Below the pieces are notes generated by a model. It ran no database searches. It was given only the letters and a program-made list of their open reading frames with translations, and was not told the DNA's origin. Shown one piece after another: positions 15,096-23,088 of a stretch of DNA of 63,341 nucleotides. The stretch is from an uncultured Lachnospiraceae bacterium (GTDB lineage Bacteria; Bacillota; Clostridia; Lachnospirales; Lachnospiraceae), in NCBI GenBank assembly GCA_910588405.1, contig CAJUPT010000012.1, forward strand, positions 1 through 63,341, given 5' to 3'. Position 1 is the stretch's first letter. Each line of letters starts with the position of its first letter. The position numbers and the translations under genes were made by a program.

Positions 15096-16991
15096 TCAGA
15101 ATCGGAATATGGCGATCCCATACGCATTCAGTGGAAACGAGATGGAATACGGCTTTCCGTCACAAGGGGCTGCCTCCGGTTTAAATGCTGGCGCGTCGCT
15201 CATTTTCTTCACAAGTCCATTTTGTTCGTCCACAAGCCGCAGGTGTTTCCGCTTGCTGATGACACCTACCCGGTAATCCTCTCTGGCCACTGGCGTGAAA
15301 TTGCAGACGAACAAAAAGTTTCCTCCCTTCTCGTTTTTGCGGACAAAACTGAAGATGCTGCGGTCCGCGTCGTCGCAGTTAATCCATTCGAAGCCGTCCC
15401 AGTCATAGTCGTGGGAATACAGTGCGTTGTTGTTCTTGTACAATTTTAAGAGACCGCCTACAAACTTATGCAGCTCCTGATGTTTGTCCTCGTTCAGCAG
15501 ATACCAGTCCAGCTGCGTCTCTTCATTCCATTCGCTCCACTGGCCGAAATCCTGTCCCATAAACAATAGTTTTTTGCCGGGATGGCCCAGCATATATGTA
15601 TAGGCGACTTTCAGGTTAGCGAATTTGTCGTCGTAGAGACCGGGCATTTTGTTGATCATGGAGCATTTTAAGTGAACCACCTCATCATGGGACAGCACCA
15701 GGACAAATCGCTCGCTGGTGGAGTAGGTCATGGAGAATGTCATTTTATTGTGATTGTATTTCCGGAAATAGGGGTCCAGTTTCATGTATTCCAGAAAATC
15801 GTGCATCCAGCCCATATTCCACTTAAAGGAAAAACCCAGTCCGCCGTTTTCGGCGGTATCAGTCACCTTCGGCCAGGCGGTGGATTCCTCGGCAATCACG
15901 GCCACGCCGGGGTTGCGCTGGTTCATAATGCTGTTCAGATGCTTGAAAAATTCGATGGCCTCCAGATTTTCATTGCCGCCGTAAATATTAGGCACCCACT
16001 GCCCGTCCTGTTTTCCGTAATCCAGATAGAGCATAGAAGCGACAGCGTCTACCCGCAGTCCGTCCACGTGGAATTTCTCTACCCAGAATAAAGCGTTGGC
16101 AATAAGAAAATTTAACACTTCATATTTGGAATAGTCAAAAATTTTGGTGCCCCAGTCAGGGTGTTCTCCTTTACGGGGGTCCGTATACTCGTATAAAGCT
16201 TCGCCGTCAAAATCAGCCAGCCCATGCGCGTCTCTGGGAAAATGGGCGGGAACCCAGTCCAGAATCACGCCGATGCCTTTGCTGTGCAGATGGTTGACAA
16301 ACCAGGCAAAATCCTCCGGCGAACCATACCGTGAGGTAGGGGCATAATAGCCAGTGACCTGATAGCCCCAGGAACCATCGTAAGGGTGCTCAGCAATCCC
16401 GATCAGTTCCACATGGGTGTAACCCATTTTCTTTACGTACTCTCCCAGTTCTTTGGCAGCTTCCCGGTAATTGTAATACCCTTCACCGTTTGTATCCTCA
16501 TGCCGTTTCCATGAGCCGAGATGGACCTCATAAATGGCCATAGGTGCCTGACCAAGATCCGTGGCTGCGCGGCGTTCAATCCATTTCTGATCGGTCCATT
16601 TCAGCCGGGACAGGTCGGTGACAACCGATGCCGTGCCAGGTCGAAATTCCGCATAATTTGCATAAGGGTCGGCTTTAAACAGTACTTTGCCAGAGTGGGT
16701 TGTGATGGCATATTTATATAGTTCGTTTTCTCTGATCTGTGTCGAAAAGATTTCATAGATGCCAGAATCCTCCAGCGGGGTCATATGGTTAGCGTCCGGA
16801 TTCCATCCGTTAAAATCCCCGACCAGGCTGACAGACGCGGCATGGGGCGCCCATACTGCAAAATAAACGCCCTTCTTTCCATTGATTGTCATAGGATGAG
16901 CGCCCAGTTTTTCATAGATTTCATAATGGGTTCCATTTCCGAACAGATATCGGTCAACTTCTGTGATTTTTTTGTTCTTTGCTTTTCTCAT
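15096..16991 (-). CDS. glgB: 1,4-alpha-glucan branching enzyme, GH13
   Basis: Introduces alpha-1,6 branches into glycogen. 631 residues: CBM48 N-terminal domain (VYFAVWAPHAASVSLVGDFN), GH13 (beta/alpha)8 barrel and C-terminal all-beta domain. Catalytic regions: EHPYDGSWGYQVTGYYAPTSR, DWVPAHFP, nucleophile Asp in GLRVDAVASMLYLDYG, acid Glu in AVIAEESTAWP and LSHDEVVH. Two local differences from textbook motifs (ELIGIAEHP for ELMPIxEHP, and HLKCSMINKMPG for HGKxSxxxKMPG) lie outside the catalytic acids. No other glycogen genes are in the window. AAGGAGA lies 6 nt before the ATG. Confidence 0.96.
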   Translation of the reverse strand: MRKAKNKKITEVDRYLFGNGTHYEIYEKLGAHPMTINGKKGVYFAVWAPHAASVSLVGDFNGWNPDANHMTPLEDSGIYEIFSTQIRENELYKYAITTHSGKVLFKADPYANYAEFRPGTASVVTDLSRLKWTDQKWIERRAATDLGQAPMAIYEVHLGSWKRHEDTNGEGYYNYREAAKELGEYVKKMGYTHVELIGIAEHPYDGSWGYQVTGYYAPTSRYGSPEDFAWFVNHLHSKGIGVILDWVPAHFPRDAHGLADFDGEALYEYTDPRKGEHPDWGTKIFDYSKYEVLNFLIANALFWVEKFHVDGLRVDAVASMLYLDYGKQDGQWVPNIYGGNENLEAIEFFKHLNSIMNQRNPGVAVIAEESTAWPKVTDTAENGGLGFSFKWNMGWMHDFLEYMKLDPYFRKYNHNKMTFSMTYSTSERFVLVLSHDEVVHLKCSMINKMPGLYDDKFANLKVAYTYMLGHPGKKLLFMGQDFGQWSEWNEETQLDWYLLNEDKHQELHKFVGGLLKLYKNNNALYSHDYDWDGFEWINCDDADRSIFSFVRKNEKGGNFLFVCNFTPVAREDYRVGVISKRKHLRLVDEQNGLVKKMSDAPAFKPEAAPCDGKPYSISFPLNAYGIAIFRF

Positions 16992-17070
16992 GGTATTCTC
17001 CTTATCCCACAGCCGGACAGTATTGATGGGGTGGTGAATTTTCTTTGGTTTGCGAATATGGCGTTTGTGT

Positions 17071-17295
17071 CTATACCCCGTACTGCTTGACTCTTCTTAA
17101 GAGAAACTGATACCGCATCTGGGCGGCCTTCAGTTCATAAATATAGCAGTCTACCAGCGCCGGATCGTTCACCTGTTCAAAGTTGGACTGTGCCCGGTCC
17201 AGCGCTCCTTTGGTAACGCGCAGATCCTCCATTAGCTGCACAAATTCGCCGGCAGTGCTGTGATTTTGTTTCTGAACTTTCGACTGAAAAATCAT
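17071..17295 (-). CDS. DUF2508 (YaaL-like) protein
   Basis: Small 74-residue helical protein with the family signature AQSNFEQVNDPALVDCYIYE followed by LKAAQMRYQFLLRRVKQ. Function is unknown; in many Firmicutes such genes lie near bofA or recR, but not here. Two in-frame ATGs exist; the upstream one (17310) places the only ribosome site, GGGAGAG, inside its own first codons, whereas ATG 17295 has that site 7 nt upstream, so 17295 is the start. It is a single gene on the minus strand between glgB and the Tad locus. Confidence 0.8.
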   Translation of the reverse strand: MIFQSKVQKQNHSTAGEFVQLMEDLRVTKGALDRAQSNFEQVNDPALVDCYIYELKAAQMRYQFLLRRVKQYGV

Positions 17296-17589
17296 AGAAA
17301 TCTCTCCCATATTTGTTATTTATTACTAAGTATAGTCAGGGGAAAAAGATTCTATGCAAATAATACAACGATTTTTCTATGGAGTCAATGGGGCGGCGGC
17401 GTTCCGGGAAAGATTCGTGATGGTTCACAAAATTTGGAAGTCTGATTTGGTTCATGTTTTGAAAATGACATTTTTGTGCCATGTAATAGAAGGGTATTTG
17501 TGAAAATGTAAGTATTTTACAGGATATGAATGTATGCGTATTTGGTTAAAGAATATAAAAGTGCAAATTTGTGCCACGAAAAAAAGCAC

Positions 17590-17618
17590 TTGACGAATCT
17601 GGGAAATGCTGGGATAAT
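17590..17618 (+). promoter_or_regulatory. Tad locus promoter
   Basis: TTGACG at 17590-17595, 17-nt spacer, GATAAT at 17613-17618. Transcription from here gives a leader of about 340 nt that contains a small GTATTC/GAATAC hairpin (17695-17710) and both structured repeat copies before the tadZ start. From 17296 to 17589 I see only A/T-rich sequence. Confidence 0.7.
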
Positions 17619-17726
17619 ACAATCACACAGCAAACGCCAAGTACGGCGGACTGTCCATCCCTTTGTAGATCTGCAAAGCAAATCTGTAAATGTCGTATTC
17701 CGACGAATACCCCAAATCAGATGATT

Positions 17727-17846
17727 GGAACTAAATAAAAACAGCAACAAACCCGTACAAGCCCCAGGAGGACTAACAGACACTTCAGTGGCAGGAAATG
17801 CTCCCAGATTCAGGGGGATTGGGAGGGGAGTTGCGGAACTAAATTA
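17727..17846 (+). repeat. structured leader repeat, copy A1
   Basis: Begins and ends with GGAACTAAAT (17727 and 17835). Interior: ACAGCAACA..CGTACAAGCCCC, then a hairpin with inner CAC-TTCA-GTG stem (17781-17790), an outer GGAG/CTCC stem, and GGGGGATT closing against AAGCCCC with one mismatch. The outer CAAC pairs with GTTG at 17831-17834. About 108 bp per period; copy A2 follows directly, sharing the middle GGAACTAAATTA. Same family as 42335-42472 and 52331-52600. Confidence 0.85.
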
Positions 17847-17950
17847 ACAGCGGAACCCGTGAAGGTCCCGGAAGGATTTACGAACGCAGAAGGCGGCCGG
17901 AAATCCTTCCGGAGCTAGGGGGCCTGAGCGGGCTGTAGCGGAACTAAATT
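17835..17950 (+). repeat. structured leader repeat, copy A2 (diverged)
   Basis: Runs from GGAACTAAATTAACAGC to GGAACTAAATT at 17940-17950, ending 16 nt before the tadZ ATG. Most diverged copy, but the fold is kept by paired changes: GGAAGGATTT (17870-17879) with AAATCCTTCC (17901-17910), the tip CGC-GCG in place of CAC-GTG, and outer ACAGC with GCTGT. This covariation is the best evidence that the RNA fold matters. Confidence 0.8.
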
Positions 17951-17966
17951 AAGAAAGGGGATTTTT

Positions 17967-18968
17967 ATGAAGGATAAAAGTATGGGGATTTTGGACCGGG
18001 AGCCAGGATATGTAAGACGGCTGGCAGAGTACATAACATCAAAGGAGGGCTGCAGACTCCGTATGTTTACTTTTGACAATGAGCAGGAGGTTTCTTCTCA
18101 TTTAGAGAATGAGAGACTGGATATCCTTCTCGTAGGACAGTCTATGGCAGATGATGCTATGAAAGACTGGAAAAGTGTGGGGCAGCTGATTGTACTCAGC
18201 GAGGAGCTGCATCCGAAGGAAGCGGACAGCCGCTCCGTATATAAATTTCAGGCGTCGGACGGCCTTTTACGGGAGGTGATGGACTGTTATGCAAAACAAA
18301 GCGGCGATCAGGACGTGCTTCCGGAAAATGGGAAAAGCGGAGAGATTATCGGCGTCTACTCCCCGGTAAAACGATGCGGGAAAACGATCTTTTCTTTTGT
18401 GCTGGCTTCCGTGTTTGCGGAGCAGTGTAAATGTCTTCTGATCAGTTTGGATGAGTTTTGTATCATCGACGAGCTGCGTCCGAAAGATCAGGAAAAGGAT
18501 CTGGCAGATGTGATGTTCCTGTACCGCCAGAATTCTATGGAGGCATTTCGAGAGATGAATGTGTTCAGCAGGCTTCATGGCCTGGAATACATCCCACCGG
18601 TTTCTTTTCCCTGGGACTTGCGTCAAATCAGGACAGAGGAGCTGGCCAGGCTGGTAAGATGGGCGGTAACGGAAGGCGGGTATGAAAAGGTTGTTCTGGA
18701 TGTCGGAGAAGGAGGCGACAGTCCCTTGGAGTTGTTGGATGTATGCAGACAGGTGTATATGCCGGAGCAGGAGGACCCAGTATCTCAAGAGAAAATCCAT
18801 TCTTTTGAGAATTATATGAAGGTGTCCGGGCAGCAGCAGATATTGGACAAGATTGAGAAGGTTAGTCTTCCGGCAGTGAAGCTGGAGACAAAAACCGCAG
18901 GAGCGGAAAGCCTTTTGTGGAGCCCTATGGAAAAGTTTTCAAGAAAGCTTGCCGGAGTAGACGAATGA
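17967..18968 (+). CDS. TadZ/CpaE-like pilus localisation ATPase
   Basis: 333 residues. Residues 1-110 form a receiver-like (ARD) domain without a clear phospho-acceptor pattern; residues 125-250 form a MinD/ParA-type domain with deviant Walker A GVYSPVKRCGKT (129-140), LLISLDEF, and a later VVLDVGEGG. TadZ proteins place the Tad secretion machine, often at a pole. First gene of the Tad locus; GAAAGGGG lies 7 nt before the ATG, directly behind repeat copy A2. The tadA gene starts 53 nt after its stop. Confidence 0.85.
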   Translation: MKDKSMGILDREPGYVRRLAEYITSKEGCRLRMFTFDNEQEVSSHLENERLDILLVGQSMADDAMKDWKSVGQLIVLSEELHPKEADSRSVYKFQASDGLLREVMDCYAKQSGDQDVLPENGKSGEIIGVYSPVKRCGKTIFSFVLASVFAEQCKCLLISLDEFCIIDELRPKDQEKDLADVMFLYRQNSMEAFREMNVFSRLHGLEYIPPVSFPWDLRQIRTEELARLVRWAVTEGGYEKVVLDVGEGGDSPLELLDVCRQVYMPEQEDPVSQEKIHSFENYMKVSGQQQILDKIEKVSLPAVKLETKTAGAESLLWSPMEKFSRKLAGVDE

Positions 18969-19020
18969 GGATTTCCGTTTGGCTGTATGACTGGTATTTC
19001 AAAGGGATAATAAGAACATT

Positions 19021-20256
19021 ATGACTGAAATTGGAAAAGAAAAATTTATCTATTTTCAAGATCACTTTATGGAGCAGCTGGACAAGACCCGTGAAATGTC
19101 AGATGAGGAACTGGCCGCCGAGATCGACCGGTTTGTGGTGGAGCAGGGCAGAGAGCACTGCCTGGATTTGAATAATAAAGAAAAACTGAGGAAATATCTG
19201 CTGAACAGTCTGCGGGGACTGGATGTGCTTCAGGATTTATTGGAGGATGAAAGCATCACGGAGATTATGGTAAACGGCCCGGAGCATATTTTTGTGGAGA
19301 GGGATGGAAAGGTGGAGCGCTGGCCTGCGGCTTTTACCTCCGGTGAAAAGCTGGAAGATGTGATTCAGCAAATTGTGGCAAAGGTAAATCGGGTGGTCAA
19401 TGACACTGTTCCCATGACGAACGCCCGGCTTGCCGACGGCTCAAGAGTTCATGTGGTGCTGGCACCCGTGGCTATCAACGGCCCGATTCTGACCATCAGA
19501 AAGTTTTCATCTCAGCCAGTGACTATGGAACAATTAATTGCCTGGGGCAGTATTACGTCAGAGGCGGCAGATTTTCTAAGGCTTTTGGTGCAGGCCAGGT
19601 ATAACATTTTTATCAGCGGCGGTACGGGAAGCGGAAAGACCACGATGCTGAATGCGCTGTCAGGATTTATTCCTGAAAGGGAGCGGGTGATTACGATTGA
19701 GGATTCCGCAGAGCTGAAGCTTGACCATATTCCGAATCTGGTGCGTCTGGAAGCACGGAATAAAAACTTGGAGGGTAGGAATGAGATTAGGATTAGAGAT
19801 CTGATCCGAGAGGCTTTGAGAATGCGTCCGGACAGGATCGTCGTGGGAGAGGTGCGTTCGGCTGAGGCTCTGGACATGCTTCAAGCGATGAATACGGGCC
19901 ACGATGGCTCATTATCTACGGGGCATGCAAATTCGACCAAGGATATGCTGAGCCGTCTTGAGACCATGGTGCTGACAGGGACGGAGATACCGCTTATGGC
20001 GGTGAGGGGGCAGATTGCGTCGGCCATTGATATTATGGTGCATTTATCAAGATTTCGGGACGGCAGCAGGAAGGTGGTCAGCATTATGGAGGTGACTGGT
20101 TTTACAAATGGAGAAATTACATTGGAACCCCTCTACCAGTATGAGGAGGAACCAGGTGGGGACAAAGAAGGGAATGTCAGAGGAAGGCTTAAAGCCACGG
20201 GCAGAGCCCTCGGAAACAGGGAAAAGCTTCGCCATGCTGGCATTGCCCAGGTATGA
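19021..20256 (+). CDS. tadA: Tad secretion ATPase TadA/CpaF
   Basis: Hexameric type II/IV secretion ATPase powering Flp pilus assembly. 411 residues: N-terminal domain with LLEDESITEIMVNGPEHIFVE (in part), then the ATPase core with Walker A SGGTGSGKTT (199-208), Asp box TIEDSAELKL, Walker B RPDRIVVGEVR and His box GHDGSLSTGHANS. All are canonical for CpaF. The C-terminus extends into the start region of tadB, so the two overlap. Spacing to tadZ suggests one operon. Confidence 0.95.
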   Translation: MTEIGKEKFIYFQDHFMEQLDKTREMSDEELAAEIDRFVVEQGREHCLDLNNKEKLRKYLLNSLRGLDVLQDLLEDESITEIMVNGPEHIFVERDGKVERWPAAFTSGEKLEDVIQQIVAKVNRVVNDTVPMTNARLADGSRVHVVLAPVAINGPILTIRKFSSQPVTMEQLIAWGSITSEAADFLRLLVQARYNIFISGGTGSGKTTMLNALSGFIPERERVITIEDSAELKLDHIPNLVRLEARNKNLEGRNEIRIRDLIREALRMRPDRIVVGEVRSAEALDMLQAMNTGHDGSLSTGHANSTKDMLSRLETMVLTGTEIPLMAVRGQIASAIDIMVHLSRFRDGSRKVVSIMEVTGFTNGEITLEPLYQYEEEPGGDKEGNVRGRLKATGRALGNREKLRHAGIAQV

Positions 20257-20983
20257 TAGGTATCAGCTAAGCGTTCAGGAATTTCTGCGATATGCACTGA
20301 CCGGTATTGGATGTGCAGCAGTGTTTACCAGCTTGTTTTTTCAAAATGCCCTTGTTTTTTTCGTACTGTCTCCCATAGGAGCATTCTATCCGTTTTTGAT
20401 AAGAAAAAAACTGGCGAAGAAACAACTAGAAAAACTACTGCTGCAATGGAAGGAGGCAATTATTTCGATCAGTGTATCCTTAAGCGCGGGATATTCAGTG
20501 GAAAATGCGTTTGCACAGACCTGGAAGGATTTGTGCCAGCGTTTTGGGGAAGACCAGGCAATATCCCGAGAATTTGGATATATGGTCCATCAGATTGGCA
20601 TGAATGTACCGATTGAGAGGGCGCTTCAGGATTTTGCGGATCGAAGCGGGCTGGATGAGGTGAGAAGCTTTTCAGATATTTTTGGAATTTCCAAGCGATC
20701 CGGGGCGGATTTGGTCAGAATTATTTCGGAGACAGGGGAAGTCATTGCGTCCAGGGTGGAGGTGAAGGAGGAAATCATTACGATGATGACAGCAGTGCGC
20801 CTGGAAGGGAAAATTATGAATGTGGTGCCTTTAGGGATACTTGCCTATATTAATCTCAGTTCTCCTCATTTTTTCTATCCTATGTATCATACTGTAGCAG
20901 GCCGAATTGTGATGGCTGTCAGTCTGATAGCTTATCTGGGAATTTGTTGGTATTCAGGGAAATTGATGGATATAGAACTCTGA
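20174..20983 (+). CDS. tadB: Tad inner-membrane protein TadB (T2SSF)
   Basis: Type II secretion F-domain platform protein. Two N-terminal helices (about residues 40-75 of the frame), the cytoplasmic helical domain WKEAIISISVSLSAGYSVENAF (in part), RSFSDIFGISKRSGADLVRI (in part), and two C-terminal helices ending the protein. The frame is open back to 20108. ATG 20174 (AGAAGG 4 nt upstream) and ATG 20234 are both possible; I chose 20174. Either way it overlaps the 3' end of tadA, implying coupled translation. Confidence 0.88.
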   Translation: MSEEGLKPRAEPSETGKSFAMLALPRYDRYQLSVQEFLRYALTGIGCAAVFTSLFFQNALVFFVLSPIGAFYPFLIRKKLAKKQLEKLLLQWKEAIISISVSLSAGYSVENAFAQTWKDLCQRFGEDQAISREFGYMVHQIGMNVPIERALQDFADRSGLDEVRSFSDIFGISKRSGADLVRIISETGEVIASRVEVKEEIITMMTAVRLEGKIMNVVPLGILAYINLSSPHFFYPMYHTVAGRIVMAVSLIAYLGICWYSGKLMDIEL

Positions 20984-21177
20984 AAAGCATTTTCAACAGA
21001 CCATGAACAAATTTGCCGTTTGCTATAAAATCATAAGCATACTTATCCCCATAGGGGACAGGGGTTTGCCAAATCATTTAGCTCACAGGAATATAAAGGG
21101 AAATTTATGACACTGCTTATAGCATATCGGAATACGATTGGTTTTAAACCTATTCTACAGGGCGCTAGGAGGTGTGG

Positions 21178-22662
21178 ATGTTTGCGATGATAGGTATGGG
21201 AGCGGGGCTGGCGGCCCTTGGAGTCATTTACCTGATTGGTTTGATCAAGGGAAGGGCGATACTTCAGAATGCTGCGGGGGATCGGAATGAAAGGTTTCTT
21301 CGGCTTTTTTATCCGGCGGGAATTCTGCTTTGGAGCTGGTATGAGAAAGCAGTACGGCGGCGGCAAAATGGTCCGCAAAGGGAAATCCGGCAAAGGCTGC
21401 GCAGGCTTTTTGTCAGGGATGATGTGGAGGAAGCATATCAGTGCTTTCAGGTGAAACGTTTTACCATCGTTTGGATACTGGCTGTGGCAGGTCTGATTGT
21501 GGGACTGGCTGTGGAGACAGCTCAGCTGTATCGTTCAGGTCAGGAGATTACGAATCTGGACCGTCCTGGGGCGGGAGAAAGCAGCAAGATATATCAGTTA
21601 GAAGCAGAGGGCGCGTGGGAAGGGAGAAAGACAGCGGAATTTTCCGTAAGTCCTCAGAAATATACGAAAGAACAGCTTGAACAGCTTTTCGAGGAAACAT
21701 ATGCGCAGGCATTTAAGCAGCTGCCGGGGGAGAATGAGTCTTTGGATCAGGTGGAGGGACAGCTTGATTTCCTGGAATCTGGTCCGCCGGGAATCCAGTG
21801 CAGATGGACGCCGGAACGGTGGGAATATATTGATCACAGCGGTATGGTTGTAGCTGAAGATATTCCGAAGGATGGCATCATTACCTATATAACTTTGGAG
21901 CTGTCTTACGGAGAGCAGAAAATGGAATATCAGATTCCTTGCCGTATTATACCTCCTTCTGTGACGGAAAACGATCTGCTGGAAAAGGAATTGGAAACAG
22001 TACTAAAGGAAAAGGAGGCGGAAGATCCTTTCGGTGAAAGAATTGCCTTGCCCGGTTCCTATGACGGTAAGCCGCTGTCCTTTTATCTGGTTGGAAAAAG
22101 GCAAAATGGATTGCTGATTGCGGGAATGGGGTTGCTAGTCGCAGTATTGTACTGCTGCAGTCACACGCAAAAGCTAAAGGAGCGAGAGGAAGAGAGAAAT
22201 CAGCAGATGATGGCAGATTATCCGGATATTCTTTCGAAGCTGACTGTTTTGATTGGGGCAGGCTTCACAGTAAAGGGCGCCTGGGAAAAGATAGCCCTGA
22301 ATTACGGCAGGCAGGTGGAAGCAGGGATCGGAAAGAAGCGGTATGCTTATGAAGAAATGCTCTATGCCTGCCGTGGAATGCAGGGAGGTCAGTCGGAGCT
22401 ACAGGCATATAAAAGCTTTGGCAAAAGGTGTGCGCTGCAGCCCTACCGAAAGCTGACCATGCTTTTGGAACAAAATTTGAAAAAAGGAGGAAGAGATCTG
22501 ACAACACGGCTTCGCGCAGAGACAGACGAGGCATTTTCCGCCAGACTTCACCAGGCGAAAAGAGATGGTGAAAAGGCCGGAACAAAGCTGATGATTCCCA
22601 TGTTTTTGATGTTTATTCTGGTGCTGATTTTGATTATGGTTCCGGCGGCTATGGCGTTTTAA
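21178..22662 (+). CDS. TadC-like T2SSF protein with inserted extracytoplasmic domain
   Basis: Second platform protein. N-terminal helix, a short cytoplasmic stretch, a helix ending near residue 120, then an insert of about 200 residues without helices (GQEITNLDRPGAG to ENDLLEKELETVL, acidic and Gln-rich) that topology places outside the membrane. A helix GLLIAGMGLLVAVLYCCSH and the T2SSF core DYPDILSKLTVLIGAGFTVKGAW (in part), REMxx-like RLRAETDEAF and a final double helix follow. 494 residues, against about 300 for typical TadC, due to the insert. TAGGAGG at 21166-21172 selects ATG 21178. The gap 20984-21177 holds nothing evident. Confidence 0.82.
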   Translation: MFAMIGMGAGLAALGVIYLIGLIKGRAILQNAAGDRNERFLRLFYPAGILLWSWYEKAVRRRQNGPQREIRQRLRRLFVRDDVEEAYQCFQVKRFTIVWILAVAGLIVGLAVETAQLYRSGQEITNLDRPGAGESSKIYQLEAEGAWEGRKTAEFSVSPQKYTKEQLEQLFEETYAQAFKQLPGENESLDQVEGQLDFLESGPPGIQCRWTPERWEYIDHSGMVVAEDIPKDGIITYITLELSYGEQKMEYQIPCRIIPPSVTENDLLEKELETVLKEKEAEDPFGERIALPGSYDGKPLSFYLVGKRQNGLLIAGMGLLVAVLYCCSHTQKLKEREEERNQQMMADYPDILSKLTVLIGAGFTVKGAWEKIALNYGRQVEAGIGKKRYAYEEMLYACRGMQGGQSELQAYKSFGKRCALQPYRKLTMLLEQNLKKGGRDLTTRLRAETDEAFSARLHQAKRDGEKAGTKLMIPMFLMFILVLILIMVPAAMAF

Positions 22663-22855
22663 AATTGGCGGATAGGGGGGATGAACAGGAAAGGATAACG
22701 GACGGGGTGAAAATTTCGATAAATGGGGTAATGATGAAGTGATATGTCGTTAAAAGGCCAAAGAAATGAAAAGAAAGAAGTATCAAATAAGGATAGTTAA
22801 AAATAAAGGAAGTATTGAATAAAGGAAGATAAAAAATAGGTAAAAGGAAAGGATC

Positions 22856-23086
22856 GTGAAAGAAATGAAAAGAAATGCGGAAAAAAATGTATGGAACATA
22901 TGGAGCGTATGGAATCAAATAGTGAAAAAGATCACGAATACCGAACTGGACGCAGTAGGCGTTGTGGAGGTGATTCTGATTTTGGTGGTGTTGATTGCGC
23001 TGGTTATTATTTTCCAGGAGCAGCTGACCCAGCTGGTCAATAACATTTTCTCAAGTATCCGTGACAAAGCTGGAACAATCTATTAG
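22856..23086 (+). CDS. flp: Flp-type (type IVb) pilin
   Basis: 76-residue pilin. The hydrophobic core ELDAVGVVEVILILVVLIAL (in part) with Glu at the +5-like position after a short basic leader matches the Flp1 family of Gram-positive Tad pilins. It would be cut by the prepilin peptidase encoded at 26617-27039 and polymerised by TadA/B/C. Start GTG 22856 or ATG 22865, both behind AAAGGAAAGGATC. The upstream 190 nt are strikingly purine-rich with several AAGGA-like motifs. Two nucleotides separate it from the next gene. Confidence 0.85.
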   Translation: MKEMKRNAEKNVWNIWSVWNQIVKKITNTELDAVGVVEVILILVVLIALVIIFQEQLTQLVNNIFSSIRDKAGTIY

Positions 23087-23088
23087 GG

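Noticed and set aside
15600..16450. glgB judged inactive because ELIGIAEHP and HLKCSM depart from textbook motifs
   Set aside because: The catalytic Asp, Glu and Asp regions are intact and the changes lie in second-shell positions.
16144..16721. Open frames on the plus strand opposite glgB
   Set aside because: They lie wholly within a full-length, motif-complete glgB on the other strand and have no ribosome sites or known domains.
17727..17950. Repeats as rho-independent terminators
   Set aside because: The GC-rich stem is followed by GGAAGGACTG-type sequence, not a T-run, and the unit sits between promoter and ribosome site.
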